Assembly: GCA_023897205.1 (NCBI GenBank)
Contig: JAHWDD010000001.1
Location: forward strand, 5,456,001-5,520,000
From: Exophiala sp. HKRS030
Lineage: Eukaryota; Ascomycota; Eurotiomycetes; Chaetothyriales; Herpotrichiellaceae
Direction: 5' to 3'
DNA: 64,000 bases
Each line of letters begins with the position of its first letter. The first letter of the stretch is position 1. This document shows positions 1 through 10,908 of the stretch, piece by piece. The position numbers were made by a program, and so were the translations under genes. The notes below the pieces were generated by a model, which worked only from the letters and a program-made list of their open reading frames with translations, searched no databases and was not told the origin of the DNA.

Positions 1-1358
1 CTGAACATGCCGATCTGACTCGTGATGTGATCCCAGTTACCGGGTGTGCCGAGTCTGTCCAGTTCCGCCTTCAGGCTCTTTCGCATCTCGATGATCCGTC
101 CAGACATGGTCCGCAGATCGTCCTCCCACTGGCCGAAAAGTCCAGCGTCGTTGAGGACCGTGCTGGCGATTCGTGCACCGTAGGCAGGGGGGTTGCTGAT
201 TTCACTCCGTTGTAGGATGGCCAGCTGACTCGACACGCGCTTGGTGATGTCCTGCGCTTTGGCGCTCGGCGCGGCAACAAAGTGGAACGCACCGGCACGC
301 TCACCGTAGAGACCAAAGTTTTTGGCAAACGACTGGGCGATGACCAACTCAAACCCTTGTTCCACAAAGTGTCGGATCGCCCAGTTGTCCTTGGCCAGGT
401 TGCCCGAGGCAAAGCCTTGGTAGGCACAGTCGAAGAAGGGGAAGAGCGAACGCTCACGGCACACCTGCGCCACCTGTTTCCACTGCTCTTGCGTCGGGTC
501 CACACCGGTAGGGTTGTGTGCGCAGGCGTGCAGGAGCACGATGCTGCCCTTGTCCGCCGCTTTCAGCGTACTGAGCATACCGTCTAGGTCGAGCATCTTT
601 GTCTTTGCGGAGAAGTATGGGTATTGTTTGATGGGGAGGTGGACGTTTGTGAAAATTTGATTGTGGTTGGCCCATGTCGGGTTCGACACGTAGATCGTCG
701 GTGACTGGAGGAATTTCGAAAGGAACAGACCACCTAGATGGACGGCTCCGGTGCCAGAGATGGTTTGCAGTGAGCATACCTGTGTGTGTGTGTGAAAGAC
801 TGATTAGCATTCGAACGGACCAGTTGGGAGTATCACACAAAGTGGGTGTGAGGGAGGCTGCTGCGCATACCCGTCCTTCTTTGATGGCAGGGCTGTCTGA
901 TCCAAGGATCAACTTTTGCGCCGCCGATGTAAAGTCTGCAAGACCGGCGATCGGGAGGTATTCGTGGTTCAGATTGGGGTCATTTCGAAGAATCTCATCG
1001 GCCTGTGTCCATTGCCATGTCTTGATTAGTCTTGGTGCATTCCTTGAACGTTGCTGGCGGAGTGACCACCCACCTTCTTCACAACTGGCAAGACCCATGG
1101 TTTTGCATTGTTGTCTCTGTATGCGCCGATGCCCAAGTCAACCTTCTTTTCATATGTATCTCTGCGGTATGCTGCCATCAGACCAAACAACGGGTCTTCT
1201 GGAGCCTGTGGCACCACATTGTCGCTGAAGCGAGTGACCGCAGCAGCCGATTCTCCCGTAGAACCCATGGTATGTTGATTGACCTGAGAGAGACGAGAAG
1301 CGGCGTTATTAGATTGAGACGAAAGAGAGTGGGAGGAAGATTTGAGCGGTGAGGACAT
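1..1358 (-). CDS. Aspartate aminotransferase, cytosolic type (3' end cut by window)
   Basis: PLP enzyme interconverting aspartate/2-oxoglutarate and oxaloacetate/glutamate. Exons read on the minus strand: 1358-1074, 1002-871 and 779 to beyond the window start, all in phase 0 (introns of 71 and 91 nt). About 398 residues are visible. Recognisable blocks are DPLFGLMAAYRRD, VDLGIGAYRDNNAKPWVLPV, NHEYLPIAG, QTISGTGAVHLGGLF, ACAHNPTGVDPTQEQW and the PLP-lysine block QSFAKNFGLYGERAG. The chosen ATG at 1358 adds a 30-residue Ser/Asn-rich leader before a second in-frame ATG at 1268 (MGSTGES). The second ATG fits the usual start of the cytosolic enzyme, so two N-termini are possible. The second intron holds a (TG)7 microsatellite near its acceptor (781-794). 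The C-terminal roughly 40 residues lie outside the window. Confidence 0.93.
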
Positions 1359-2317
1359 GTTGTTTGTGGAAACCAGACAAAGTGGCGTGGTGGTCACCTC
1401 CGGTTTCACGATTCGTGCCGGGGAAGGGAAAAAAAGTGTCGAGAGGGACGGATGGAACTTGTACGTACCTGTGTGGACTGTGGGCGGACGGAATGAACGT
1501 AATTAAGCTTGCGATGCTGGCAAGTCTTCGGTAAAGCGGTGGAAAGGTAGCGAGGTTAAGTCTCAGCACTGAATACAAGTATTTAGATGATGCTTCGGAG
1601 CGCAGATATGCTTGTGATATCCTGACTTGGCCAATCTATCCGTACGAAGGACTCTCAGTACGGAGTAATGAGGTACTTATTCAATGGCCATCAGCAATTG
1701 GGATTATATGGCACAAGGCGCGCGTTGCTGCAGCTGAGGCATTCAACAGCCCAATGCTCTCTCCACCCACCCCGAATGTGTTGGAGAAAAAGTGGTCTTA
1801 GGTACCCGTGAGCACCTAGAAAAAGCCAATAAGGCGCGCCTAAATATCGTCTGACCGAGCAGTACTTTGGTGGAATTAGGATAGGCCATCTTATGCCTAC
1901 AGGTCCCTACCAGATACAGCCGTTTACGTCTCTTGTAAGTTGGAAGGTAGGTACTCGGGCTTCATATATCTTCATGACTTTTGATTTTGATGGCAGAGTA
2001 GCTATTTCTCACATCTTTGATTTCAATGGATCCCTCTACTACTGCACTCCGTACCCCTCCATGACTCCACCGTCGTTTCTCGGGCGTCACCGGGGCAAAG
2101 GAGCATCCGGGGAATACCATCCTTTGAAGGTACTGTAAAGCGGATGTATACGGGGTTGGACGCCACCAGCGGTACCAAATCTCGGCGACTTGCCCGTTGA
2201 CTTCGGAAGTATCGTATGTGTAGGCAAATATATGTGTACATGAATGGTAGATGTCGATTCACACGCCTTGGTGAGATGTTCAATGGGTACCGTTGTATAG
2301 CCACTCTCGACCTTAGC
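1359..2317. other. Intergenic region, no gene recognised
   Basis: This 959-nt gap lies between the aminotransferase start and the 3' end of the SNARE gene, so it should hold the aminotransferase promoter and the SNARE 3' UTR. Short open frames here have no recognisable similarity or splice logic. Confidence 0.6.
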
Positions 2318-3476
2318 TTAGAATATCAAGTCCCAAACCACCAAGAACGAACAGAAGCCAGCGGTGGCATAAAACACCAACCGTGCTGTGCTCCCTCTCT
2401 CACTTGCCTTCTTCAACTCGCGGTTCCCCTTGCGCACATTCTCATCTGTATTCGCGGCATCTGTAACAAGACCCCCAATCATCTCTCCCTGAACACTCAG
2501 ATGTCCGACCAAGGTCTGCTGTAAACTGCTGATCTCCATCAGACTCTTTTCCACCTGCGTAACTTTGGCCAGTTGATTGTTGAAATGCTCAAAGATCCCC
2601 TTGTTCTCTTCTTCGAAGAGTTGTAGCTGTTCTGCAGATAAATCTTGCTGCCCAGACTGAGCTGGGTCGTTCCAAGGCTTGTACTCGTCGTGTCCTCGCA
2701 GATCTTGATTGCCATATATTTCCGTAGGAGATGCAGTCAACGTGGCATCTCGACTTGTGTTCACACCCTTGTTTCTCGGATCGTAAAGTACGCTCATCTG
2801 CTTCTGGCGCTCGCGATCCAACCGTTTCTCGACCATCTCTTGCTGCATGGTGATAGCATCCTTCAGCCTCTTGCCTAGGTACCACAGCACGCCATCTCGA
2901 AACGTCTTTGTCGTCCAGGCTCGTCCTTCATCTTCCAGCTGCGCACTCGACTTCCCGGCGTCCGTGTTATCGCCGTCGCCAGCTGCCCAGCGCCATAAGA
3001 TCCCGTTTGGTCGCCCATATCGTTTCTCTAAAACCCTTTTCGCGGTGTCGTGCTGTAGGTCAACGGCGGAAGAGAGATCACTGATCCTGCCATTGATTTC
3101 CCGAAGAACTGAGGATGTTTCCGAGTCGATCGCTTCTCTCTGCGAGTCGTTGAGGTGCTCAGGGATTTCCCACTCTTGTGCAGAGGACAGAGATGATGGA
3201 GGCTCGGTCCGACGGGAATGGCGAGGTGGCTGTGCCGTTGATAGATAGGGTGTTCGGAGGGCTCGTAGGTACCTAAGAAGTGACAAGATGGATTGATTCT
3301 GCAAGAGTGAGCATTTAAAACACCGCCAGAAGGGCATCGAGGGGGCGTACTATCTGATATGCCTCCTTCAGAAAAGCGTCAAGGTTGGACGTAAGGTCTC
3401 TGGTTCGGCCGATCACAGATTTTGACGAGTGCTTCTCGACCAGAATGGAGGATAATGTCACAGAGAGATCTGTCAT
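2318..3476 (-). CDS. Ufe1/syntaxin-18-like ER t-SNARE
   Basis: Predicted Qa-SNARE of the endoplasmic reticulum, acting in Golgi-to-ER retrograde fusion. There are two exons, 3476-3351 and 3298-2318; the intron is 52 nt, phase 0, with donor GTACGC and acceptor TTGCAG. The product is 368 aa. The N-terminus (MTDLS..., FLKEAYQI, then LLRYLRALRTPYLST) matches the N-terminal helical region of syntaxin-18/Ufe1. The C-terminal heptad region ISSLQQTLVGHLSVQGEMI resembles a SNARE motif and is followed by a single tail-anchor segment (LVFYATAGFCSFLVVWDL) ending in IF. The start at 3476 is preferred because it begins the conserved MTDL. No biochemical role is visible beyond family assignment. Confidence 0.85.
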
Positions 3477-3861
3477 GGCACAAAGTACTTTGGGAAGAAC
3501 AAATTTACAAACATGAGCACCCACAGGAAAGATTCAAACCTTTGCGTCGATAATGCTGTTCATTGAACACGTCGCGTCACTTTTTGTGGCTTCTCCAACT
3601 CGGCGGAACCGCGAAAGCCTCGTTAAAAGTGACAACCTCGCCATGTCTAAGGCACCACTACACTACCTCAGGTACTCTGTACGTCTTAAACCAGAGGACT
3701 CTAGAGTGGTTTAAAGCACCTACTGCTTAACTCTATTCTAGGAGCTTTAATCTTGAAACACCATCTTGTCCGAATGATTTCTATTTGGGTGTCGTCGCTG
3801 TTACGCAGCAGTCATGGAAAATACTCTAGCCGACCCATTCAATAAATATACAAGCGCCTTG
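3477..3861. other. Intergenic region, SNARE promoter
   Basis: This 385-nt gap lies upstream of the SNARE gene and downstream of the GPHR-like gene. I see no gene in it. Confidence 0.6.
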
Positions 3862-5466
3862 TCAGGACCGTTTCCCCAACCCCAGAGAGCCATCCCATAC
3901 TGTATCATCGTCGTAGGCTATTCCTCCTGAAATTTGTCTCCCGAGAAAAATTCCAGCGGCTGTAGTAAACACAGCGAGCATGAAGAAGCCGTCAAACCAT
4001 CTTTGTACCCAGGCGGGCTCTAACAGTCCAGCCCCGAGCGCACTGTTGATCACACTGCCCACTTCCTTGGGCATCATACCCCTGAGCATAATGGCGGAGC
4101 TAATGACGTACATCCCACTGATTTGACTGATCAATAGAGCAAAATTAGTCTTTGTGGCATGAAGCACACCCGGCATGAAGCGAGCAAAGAGGTGGAACGT
4201 TTGCGTGACTGCCGTGAACGATGCCAGCAACATAGCCCCAGAGAGGAGGAATGAGATCTGCTGGGCCCAAGAGACCTGGTCGAGTGAGGGATACACGTGC
4301 CGCGCAAACAATGCAATTGTATACGTGACCGGATCTGTGTCGGAGGTTGTGGAAGTCCATGAGGACATGCGCCGGATTATATTGACGGTGGTTGTACAAA
4401 TTCGGCAGACGCAGTACAGCGCAAAGATATAGGAGAATGTGAGAGACAACCGGCCCATGGTTGTAGTCGCCTTCAATTGGGTAGCACGCCGGGCGCGCAT
4501 GATAGAGAGTGATGTCTCGAGTTCAGAAGACATGGTTTCCAAACCTGACAACTCGAGTTCCAGAAGGTTTCTTTCCTGCGTTTGTTGGTCTCCTCTGAAC
4601 GAGTTGATCGTTCGTCCCCAGAAGTTGGTAGTAGGACTTTCCAAGGTCCTCTGTTCTAAAGCTCTCAGCTTCTCTCTCTTCTCTGCAGCCATGTCTAGCG
4701 TTGCGTCCAGTCCAGCCTGCTTCCGAGTGATGTCGTTTTCGGCAACCGGTCTCACTCTAGGCCCAAAACATTGCCAAATGGCACTGACAGAGGCGAAGCC
4801 GGACAGTAATGCCATTAACGAGACACCCGTGATTCCCAGTCTATCTAGACATGCTTGGAACAAACCTTCATGTCGGCTGAGACTCTCGGTGATGCTGGCT
4901 GATGAGGGCAGTAAAGCCCCAATGGCCCAGAATCCTACTAAGAACGCGGCGTAACCAGCAAACTCCATGACCCAAGCGAGGCGAACTTGGTGTCTTTTTT
5001 GTCCTCGAAATTTATAACCAGATTTCGTTACAACTGAAGATATTCCCAACAGCGGAATCGCGACCACCAGGAGACCTAAAAGGCTGACCACGGTGATCTG
5101 AAGTGCAACACTTCTCGCAGTGGGATTGAACGAATTGGATATTTCACAGAGTAGTAGTTCTGTCAGGACGGCCGACAAGGCTATAGTAGAGGCGAATGTG
5201 CTCGCTGCGATACGGCGTGCAAGCTGCTGAGTGGCAGGTTCGATGGATGACGTCGCCGGCCGGGGGAGTCCTTTGTAACCATCGTGGGCCTGAGGGTAGG
5301 ATGAGAGGAGAGGGTAGACTTTGCGATAGGCGACAAAAGTCAGCACTGCGAATGTCGCAATGAATGGAAGAGTCGAAAAGGCTGCCTTGGTGCCAAATTG
5401 TTTCGAAGGGTTGAGGTAGTCGGGGGTGCATTCGTCACAGTCCTCGACTGGGCTTGTGGGCAGCAT
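3862..5466 (-). CDS. GPHR/GPR89-family (ABA GPCR-like) membrane protein
   Basis: Intronless, 534 aa. The reading frame extends upstream to 5526, but the first ATG is at 5466, giving MLPTSPVEDCDECTPDY. Several strongly hydrophobic segments lie on both sides of a long cytosolic-looking charged coiled-coil region (residues roughly 230-310, rich in K, R, E and Q, e.g. AEKREKLRALEQRTLE). This is the layout of the Golgi pH regulator / GPR89 family, with its N-terminal GPHR domain and C-terminal ABA-GPCR domain. Conserved-looking blocks include FGPRVRPV and the C-terminal ISQISGMYVISSAIMLRGMMP. Family members are anion channels or regulators of Golgi acidification in animals and putative GTG-type receptors in plants. 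The fungal role is not evident from sequence. Confidence 0.85.
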   Translation of the reverse strand: MLPTSPVEDCDECTPDYLNPSKQFGTKAAFSTLPFIATFAVLTFVAYRKVYPLLSSYPQAHDGYKGLPRPATSSIEPATQQLARRIAASTFASTIALSAVLTELLLCEISNSFNPTARSVALQITVVSLLGLLVVAIPLLGISSVVTKSGYKFRGQKRHQVRLAWVMEFAGYAAFLVGFWAIGALLPSSASITESLSRHEGLFQACLDRLGITGVSLMALLSGFASVSAIWQCFGPRVRPVAENDITRKQAGLDATLDMAAEKREKLRALEQRTLESPTTNFWGRTINSFRGDQQTQERNLLELELSGLETMSSELETSLSIMRARRATQLKATTTMGRLSLTFSYIFALYCVCRICTTTVNIIRRMSSWTSTTSDTDPVTYTIALFARHVYPSLDQVSWAQQISFLLSGAMLLASFTAVTQTFHLFARFMPGVLHATKTNFALLISQISGMYVISSAIMLRGMMPKEVGSVINSALGAGLLEPAWVQRWFDGFFMLAVFTTAAGIFLGRQISGGIAYDDDTVWDGSLGLGKRS

Positions 5467-6373
5467 TGTTGGTAGTCTGCTCTGGTCGGCGCAGAGGCGT
5501 AGTATTGCAGAGCATAACTCAGTCACTCAGTTCATCGAGGAGGAATGGTGATCGAGGGCAGAGGCCATCAAGGGGTTTGGAGAGTCGCACGCCGTTGTTG
5601 GTACACGTACGCTGTACCACCATTATATGTAGTATTTAGCGACAAGGGTTGAACGGGCGCAGGGGACGAAATACAGTCCCTGCCTAATGATATGCCCTGA
5701 GGAGTGCCCGGCCACTAAAAGAATATCTCCGGAGCTGCAGAAAGATGAACGCGCTATCGATCCGGAGCACCAGTGATAGCCGCCGATAACACGATAACCC
5801 TGCACACCCGAGCATCTGGTCAGTCTAGATGCACGCACTAATCAAATGGCTTGTTTACGATGTAGCTGAGGACCGGAATTGAGAGAAAAGTTATCTTGGA
5901 ACCTTCAGCGGTCATATTGAGATGTCTTTGTATTTAAATGTGTTTGGTAGTACCCAAAGTAGTCTACTACCACTGTCTTCTATGGCCACCCTCCTGTTGC
6001 TTGAATACCTTACAATCGATGCAGACAAAGCTAAATGCCGTGGTGGTTTGCGTTGAGCAGCTGTGTCTATATTTCACACCAGCATAAGCCACCAGGGGTC
6101 GTAATCTGACAAGGATAGCACCCAATATCCCAGGGATCTGATGCTTGCTCGGTAGAGTGGGCCGGCTTCTCAAGATGAAGTAGTGGTATACATATGTCCA
6201 TTTGCAAGGAGAATCGATGTCTTCCGCAAAAGATGAGATTCTGCGCAGTGGGATCAGGGCTGCTCCAACAGTGCGCTTTGCATGAGCTGTTCTAGTTGAC
6301 TTCCGGAAACCCAGATGGGCGTTGACCATGGAAGAGTAGGAATTATCGTGGCCAGAGGATACATCCGAAAGTG
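5467..6373. other. Intergenic region, no gene recognised
   Basis: This 907-nt gap lies between the GPHR-like gene start and the UspA-domain gene 3' end. A 120-codon open frame on the minus strand (5967-6329) has no recognisable family and lies where the UspA gene 3' UTR would be. I left it out. Confidence 0.55.
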
Positions 6374-7835
6374 TTATCGAGAAGGCGACCGACCATGGCT
6401 CGGTGACCTTCTTTGTGGCTTGTCTCGCAGTATATCCGCCAACCAGGGCGTCGTCTCTCTTACAGACGGCCGTCGTTCCTCCACGATCCTGGGCACCAAC
6501 AGGTGAATATCCTCTTCATCAGAGATAGCCGCCTCGCTGTCTGCTTTCTTCGCGCCATGCCTAGGTGATTTGGGCGGTTTTTCGTCCCAGTCTTCCGCAA
6601 GAGCAGCAATACTCGGGCTTTTCATGGCCAGGTCTGCTCGTGGGGCACTTTCTGTGCTCAGATATCCTATGGGCAACGCAAAACTTCTTTCGGGAGAATC
6701 TTCGTCGGAGGTTATGTCGCTTTTGGCTGAGGTGACCCGCGTGAGTGGTCCACCATACGTGCCCTTCAGAATACCCCGTTTAGGTTGACCGATCGCCTTT
6801 ACGACGGCATCGGCCTCTTTTTGAGTTGCTTCCATCGATATTGAAGTGCTGTTGGCCTGAGCGTACAGATGATTACCTCCAGCCGACTGGGCATGCTCAA
6901 GCATACTGCTATAGAGACTTCGACCCGTGTCCATTTGCCGTTTCTGTTTCTTCTTCATCCTCTTCGATGTGGGTCGGACAACAATGACGGGGACAGGAGA
7001 GTGTTGTAGGCAATATTTGGAAACCGAACCAGGGAGAAGCCCTTGCATGCCTCCCAGGTTTCTCCCTCGCGTGCCGACAACCAGTACTTGGGGTCCGTAT
7101 AGCTCAATCTAAATTACTGTCAGTCAAGGCATAAAGCATCCTATTTTCCAAGCTCACCATGCGCTGAAAGATCTCTTGAACCTTTCCAACAGCCAACTCC
7201 ATGATGATGCTAATAGCCTTCTCCTCCGAACTGTTTTTTTTGACAACGCTATCCAGTAGCTTTTGTGCCTCTAATCTATACTTGCCATGGTCGTATGATG
7301 TTTCCCCTGGTCGTGCATCTTTCTCAATCACCCGAAGGCAAACGATCATGTCCCCATCGTCGACTAACTCGTCTAGCATCCACTCTAGCGCATACTCGGA
7401 ATAGTCTTTTGCATCTGTCCCGCACAGAAAAGTCCTACTTTGACGGTTGTGTGTATAGTCGCGATGCTTGTAGTTCAGGGTAAAGGATTCTGTTGATGCA
7501 TCTCGATTGTCGAAGGTGTCGAACGAGACACCACGTTGGTAGTTTATGGGAGGAGGGGGCGACGATAGTCTTCTGGGCACATTGGAGGACATTCTAGCCG
7601 TGCCCTGTGCGACACTCTCCCTTCTAATGATATCCTCTGCATCCGCAGTGTGGAAGTGTATCAGCGATTGGCGCCGTCCTGTCTCGGGCTGATCACTTGG
7701 TTGTTGAGGTCGAGGAGGAGGATTGCCTGCGTTCTTCCAGAGCTGTCCAAACTTCAAGTCTTTGCCATCTTCCGGCGACACAGGTCGTTCCGATCTGGAT
7801 GGCTCCGATGGCTCGTGCGCCTTGGGGGGAGCCAT
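6374..7835 (-). CDS. UspA (universal stress protein) domain protein
   Basis: Two exons, 7835-7158 and 7108-6374; the 49-nt phase-0 intron has donor GTGAGC and acceptor TTTAG. The product is 470 aa. Residues 1-130 are Pro/Ser/Arg-rich and probably disordered. The Usp fold occupies about residues 134-275: strand FLCGTDAKDYSEYALEWML, a Lys/Glu-rich helix, then VLVVGTRGRNLGG and GLLPGSVSKYC, followed by VPVIVVRP. The glycine-rich GTRGR...GSVS segment is like the ATP-binding loop of ATP-type Usp proteins. The rest is a Lys/Arg/Ser-rich tail with a basic KKKQKR stretch. Filamentous fungi commonly carry such large Usp proteins. Role unknown, probably stress or nucleotide-responsive. Confidence 0.85.
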
Positions 7836-9160
7836 CTTTTGAAGACAGGCTACGCGCGGGGTAGGACTGGACTGTATTCCAGCAAATAAGGATTGGGGTG
7901 GGTTAGCGACGGTTATGACCTAAAGGCAGGGGGCCTGGGAGAGACCAAGTGTGGATGAAGGGACTACCACGCTCGTCACTGAGGAACCGTCTAGGCCTTC
8001 AGGGTTGTCAGCACGGGGAAAGAACTGCTCTCCTTCTGAGAGACAAGCGGCGTGGCGATGGAGGGCGCTCCGAAGATGTCCTGGCCTGGCCGGCGTGAAG
8101 CTGCATCAGGTCAGAGGTCAGAGAAGAGCCAGAACACAACATGGCCGGCAATCTGAGGCTTTTCAGGTCATGACCAGCTCGACGGGCAGGCTTGGCTTTC
8201 GAGCTATATCTGACTCAAGTGTTCAATTTGAGGCGAGGCCTGCGGGGCGCGAATGCTGTCGGAAGATGGTGGAGAGACAAGCGGGAGGGAGGATTTGTTG
8301 TCGGGAGACGATTTTTAGGACGAGACAGAAGTGAAAGCTGCCATATTGCCATCATTGTTGCCCACAATGCCATTTTCTAGGAGGCGCAGGCTCATTACGA
8401 CTTATTTTCTCTAAGATAGGCACTTCAAGCCGGGTGGGTTCCCTGGCACTCTACGTGGTTCGGATAGGCGGTCCCAAACAGCTAGTTGTGGCTTTTGGGG
8501 CTGTCGCCACAGCATGTGCTTTCTCGGCCTCTCCGAGCATGCTTATGCTGACTCTTATTAGGATATGCCATCGTTATATACCTAGCTACAGCCCATGAAA
8601 AACGGAACAATGCTATATGCTGATCACGGTGGTCCTATGAGATTTTAAGACCCGTGATGCCTTTCCACGCTTCGGGGTCAGTATCCTAGTATTTTTATAT
8701 TGACATGGCCGAGTTTATGTGAGAGACGACCTCGAGATATTCAATACAGGATGTGTACACAATCAACTCGGACAGCACCTTCAGCCTCGGTTGCAAAGCC
8801 TTGAATAGATCATGCAATCAGGCAAGCCATGTGCTCTTCACTCTGCCAACGAGATGAGATATGCGAGGGAGCTGCTCTTCTAGAAAGAGGCCCTATAGAG
8901 TAGAGAGATGCCATGGTTCTGAATCCCACAGCACTAACGGACTGATATCACTTGCCGACTCTTGATTGGAGATCCTTGGTTATACTGTCGGAGATTGCAA
9001 GGGTGATATAGCATCTCCCATTTGGCGATCCCACCATCGCTGGTGGTGTTGGTAGTGAAAGGGGCGCAATGCCTCTCGCATCTAGAGGCTGTTTTATTCT
9101 CGTAGCAAATGCAAGACTAAATAGACCTTGGTATCTGAGGGAAGTTTGCTGTGACCACCA
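7836..9160. other. Intergenic region, no gene recognised
   Basis: This 1.3-kb gap lies upstream of the UspA-domain gene and downstream of MGM101. A 127-codon frame at 7951-8334 (plus) is low-information Arg/Gly/Ser sequence and is not supported. I see no tRNA or repeat. Confidence 0.55.
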
Positions 9161-10097
9161 TCATCTCTTGATCTCTGCATACGGATACGAAATTGGGTCG
9201 CCCTGAAAATACATCGTGGTCAATACCGGTTGGAATGTGCAGATCCGGAGGGGAAGGATAGCTTACCTTGCGCAACCATATCTTTGTCCGCTTCTTCGTC
9301 CCTTGGTGTTCTACAAAGACGTCCCTGGCATATTCTGCCTTCCACTTTCGGATGAATCGCGGATCCCAGAGTTCACTCGCAACCCCCAAATCTTTGCAAC
9401 ACCGCATCATCGCATTGGATTTGCACCCTTCAGAAGCAGTCGGTATGCCATCCTTGTTGAAGTAGTCTTGCTCTCCTCGCGCTATAGATACCAGTCTGGT
9501 GTGGTGTCAGCTACTGCAGCAGCTTAAACCTTGCGTATGTCTGTCTCACCTGCCGTGCGCCAGTAATGCATATTCTCTTGTGACAGCCTTATCAGTCACG
9601 ATGGTGTCTCCCCTGGGCGCGAGACCCCATCCTCCTGGCCCAAATGCTCTATTCAGGATGCGTCTATATTTTATTTCTGGCAGGTATATGATGCCGTCTG
9701 GTTTGATCTCCACATCGTCTGGACTCAGCGGCGCCATAAGCACGTCTGCCGCTTCTTTAGAAAATGGCTCAGCAGAGAGCCCATGAAACGACTTCGACCA
9801 ATCGACATGCGCAGGATCCTCCTCTTGTATCTTGAGAGGCTGTGCGTCTGGCTGGTCAGGGGATTGGTCGTTTGGAGGTGCATTGGGACTAGCAGTGGTC
9901 TTCGTAGGTTGAGTTGCGGTGGCCTGGGCTCTCCGAGATAAAGAGCTCGTGAAGATGGCGCGGGAAGGATGGTGGAGTCGTCTCGAACGTCGGACGAAAA
10001 GATAGGAGGACGAACTTGAAAGATCTGGTTGCAGTGAGGGAAGAGTTGCAGCACGTACACCCGACAACTTGAACGGTAGTCGAGGCAATTGCAACAT
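9161..10097 (-). CDS. MGM101: Mitochondrial genome maintenance protein Mgm101
   Basis: Mitochondrial nucleoid protein with Rad52-like single-strand annealing activity, needed for mtDNA maintenance. Exons are 10097-9550, 9495-9267 and 9202-9161, with introns of 54 and 64 nt, GT..CAG. The product is 272 aa. The start [10 protein letters not shown] opens a basic, Ser/Arg-rich mitochondrial presequence. The conserved core is clear: [26 protein letters not shown] then [28 protein letters not shown] and [12 protein letters not shown]. After the second intron it ends [13 protein letters not shown], the expected terminus. The phases 2 and 0 only work with these boundaries. The neighbour upstream on the same strand is another mitochondrial gene (Coa4-like). 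Confidence 0.95.
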
Positions 10098-10350
10098 GAT
10101 TAAACAACGAACAAAGACAGTCTCCAATTGCTCTAAAAAAGGAATGACCGAGATAGCTTGGAGACGAGCGTGAGATTATCGTAGTAGTACAATCGAAGAA
10201 ATGAATGGAGTTTCTGAAAGAAGTTGGTCAACAACTGGAGAATCGCGACGCCATCAGTGATGCAGTGACGACCAAAAACACCAGATCCCGTGACTTATGT
10301 TCGTCGAACGAGCAGAATCAGTTTCTCTGCGCACTGTCTCCAGAAAGATT

Positions 10351-10774
10351 CTATTTCTCTGACAGAGCAGTGTCTTTACTCCGAGTGCGTTCCTCGTTTC
10401 CCTTGCGCTTCCAACACTGTCTAAAAGCCTCCATCTGTGGTTGTTCATCAGTATCTAGAAATCTGGGGTTGCCGAGGACCACCGGAGAGCGAGCAGAAAA
10501 CTCACTTCATTCCGACAAAGTCTCCAATCCTTCTTGTCGTAGTAACAATCGTTCATTCGGAGCTGTTCCTCTGCGGCACTGCATTAGATTTACATTGCCA
10601 CAGTCGGCGGATGGAGGCTTCGGCATACCAGCACAGCCCGTACTGAAAATCCTTTGGTCCCTGTCGACGATATAATCAGCGTCGCCGTATTCAAGCTCAT
10701 CTAACGACATACCACTCATCAAGTTCATCATCGTCATCGACCTGAGTCTTTTCTACCTTTTGTTCGCCGGACAT
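10351..10774 (-). CDS. Coa4-like twin-CX9C (CHCH) mitochondrial protein
   Basis: A small gene in four exons: 10774-10713, 10660-10629, 10570-10506 and 10434-10351. Introns of 52, 58 and 71 nt all have GT..CAG borders. The spliced product is 80 aa, starts MSGEQKVEKTQ, and has an acidic stretch DDDDELDEW then DQRIFSTGC. It carries two exact CX9C motifs: C-AEEQLRMND-C and C-RNEMEAFRQ-C, separated by YYDKKDWRL. This is the signature of the Coa4/CHCHD8 cytochrome c oxidase assembly factors, which are imported into the intermembrane space by the Mia40 disulfide relay. The gene is divergent from the biotin ligase gene, with only 134 nt between the two ATGs. Each exon alone is too short to stand out, so it is easily missed. 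Confidence 0.9.
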
Positions 10775-10908
10775 CGCGACTTGTTGTTGTGACTTGGGAT
10801 AGAAATACAAAGGAGGAAGAAAGGTTCAAGTTCTTTTCGAAAGGTCGAGTGCCGAGCTCCTCATCTTCTTTTCTCACCACATTACGACTGACAAACCCGC
10901 CACCCACC

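Noticed and set aside
5967..6329. 120-codon minus-strand frame downstream of the UspA-domain gene
   Set aside because: No motif, no splice partner; fits a 3' UTR.
7951..8334. 127-codon plus-strand frame rich in Arg and Gly
   Set aside because: Low-information composition and antisense to the likely UspA gene leader.
10205..10675. 156-codon plus-strand frame before biotin ligase
   Set aside because: It runs antisense across all four exons and introns of the Coa4-like gene and has no recognisable protein features.
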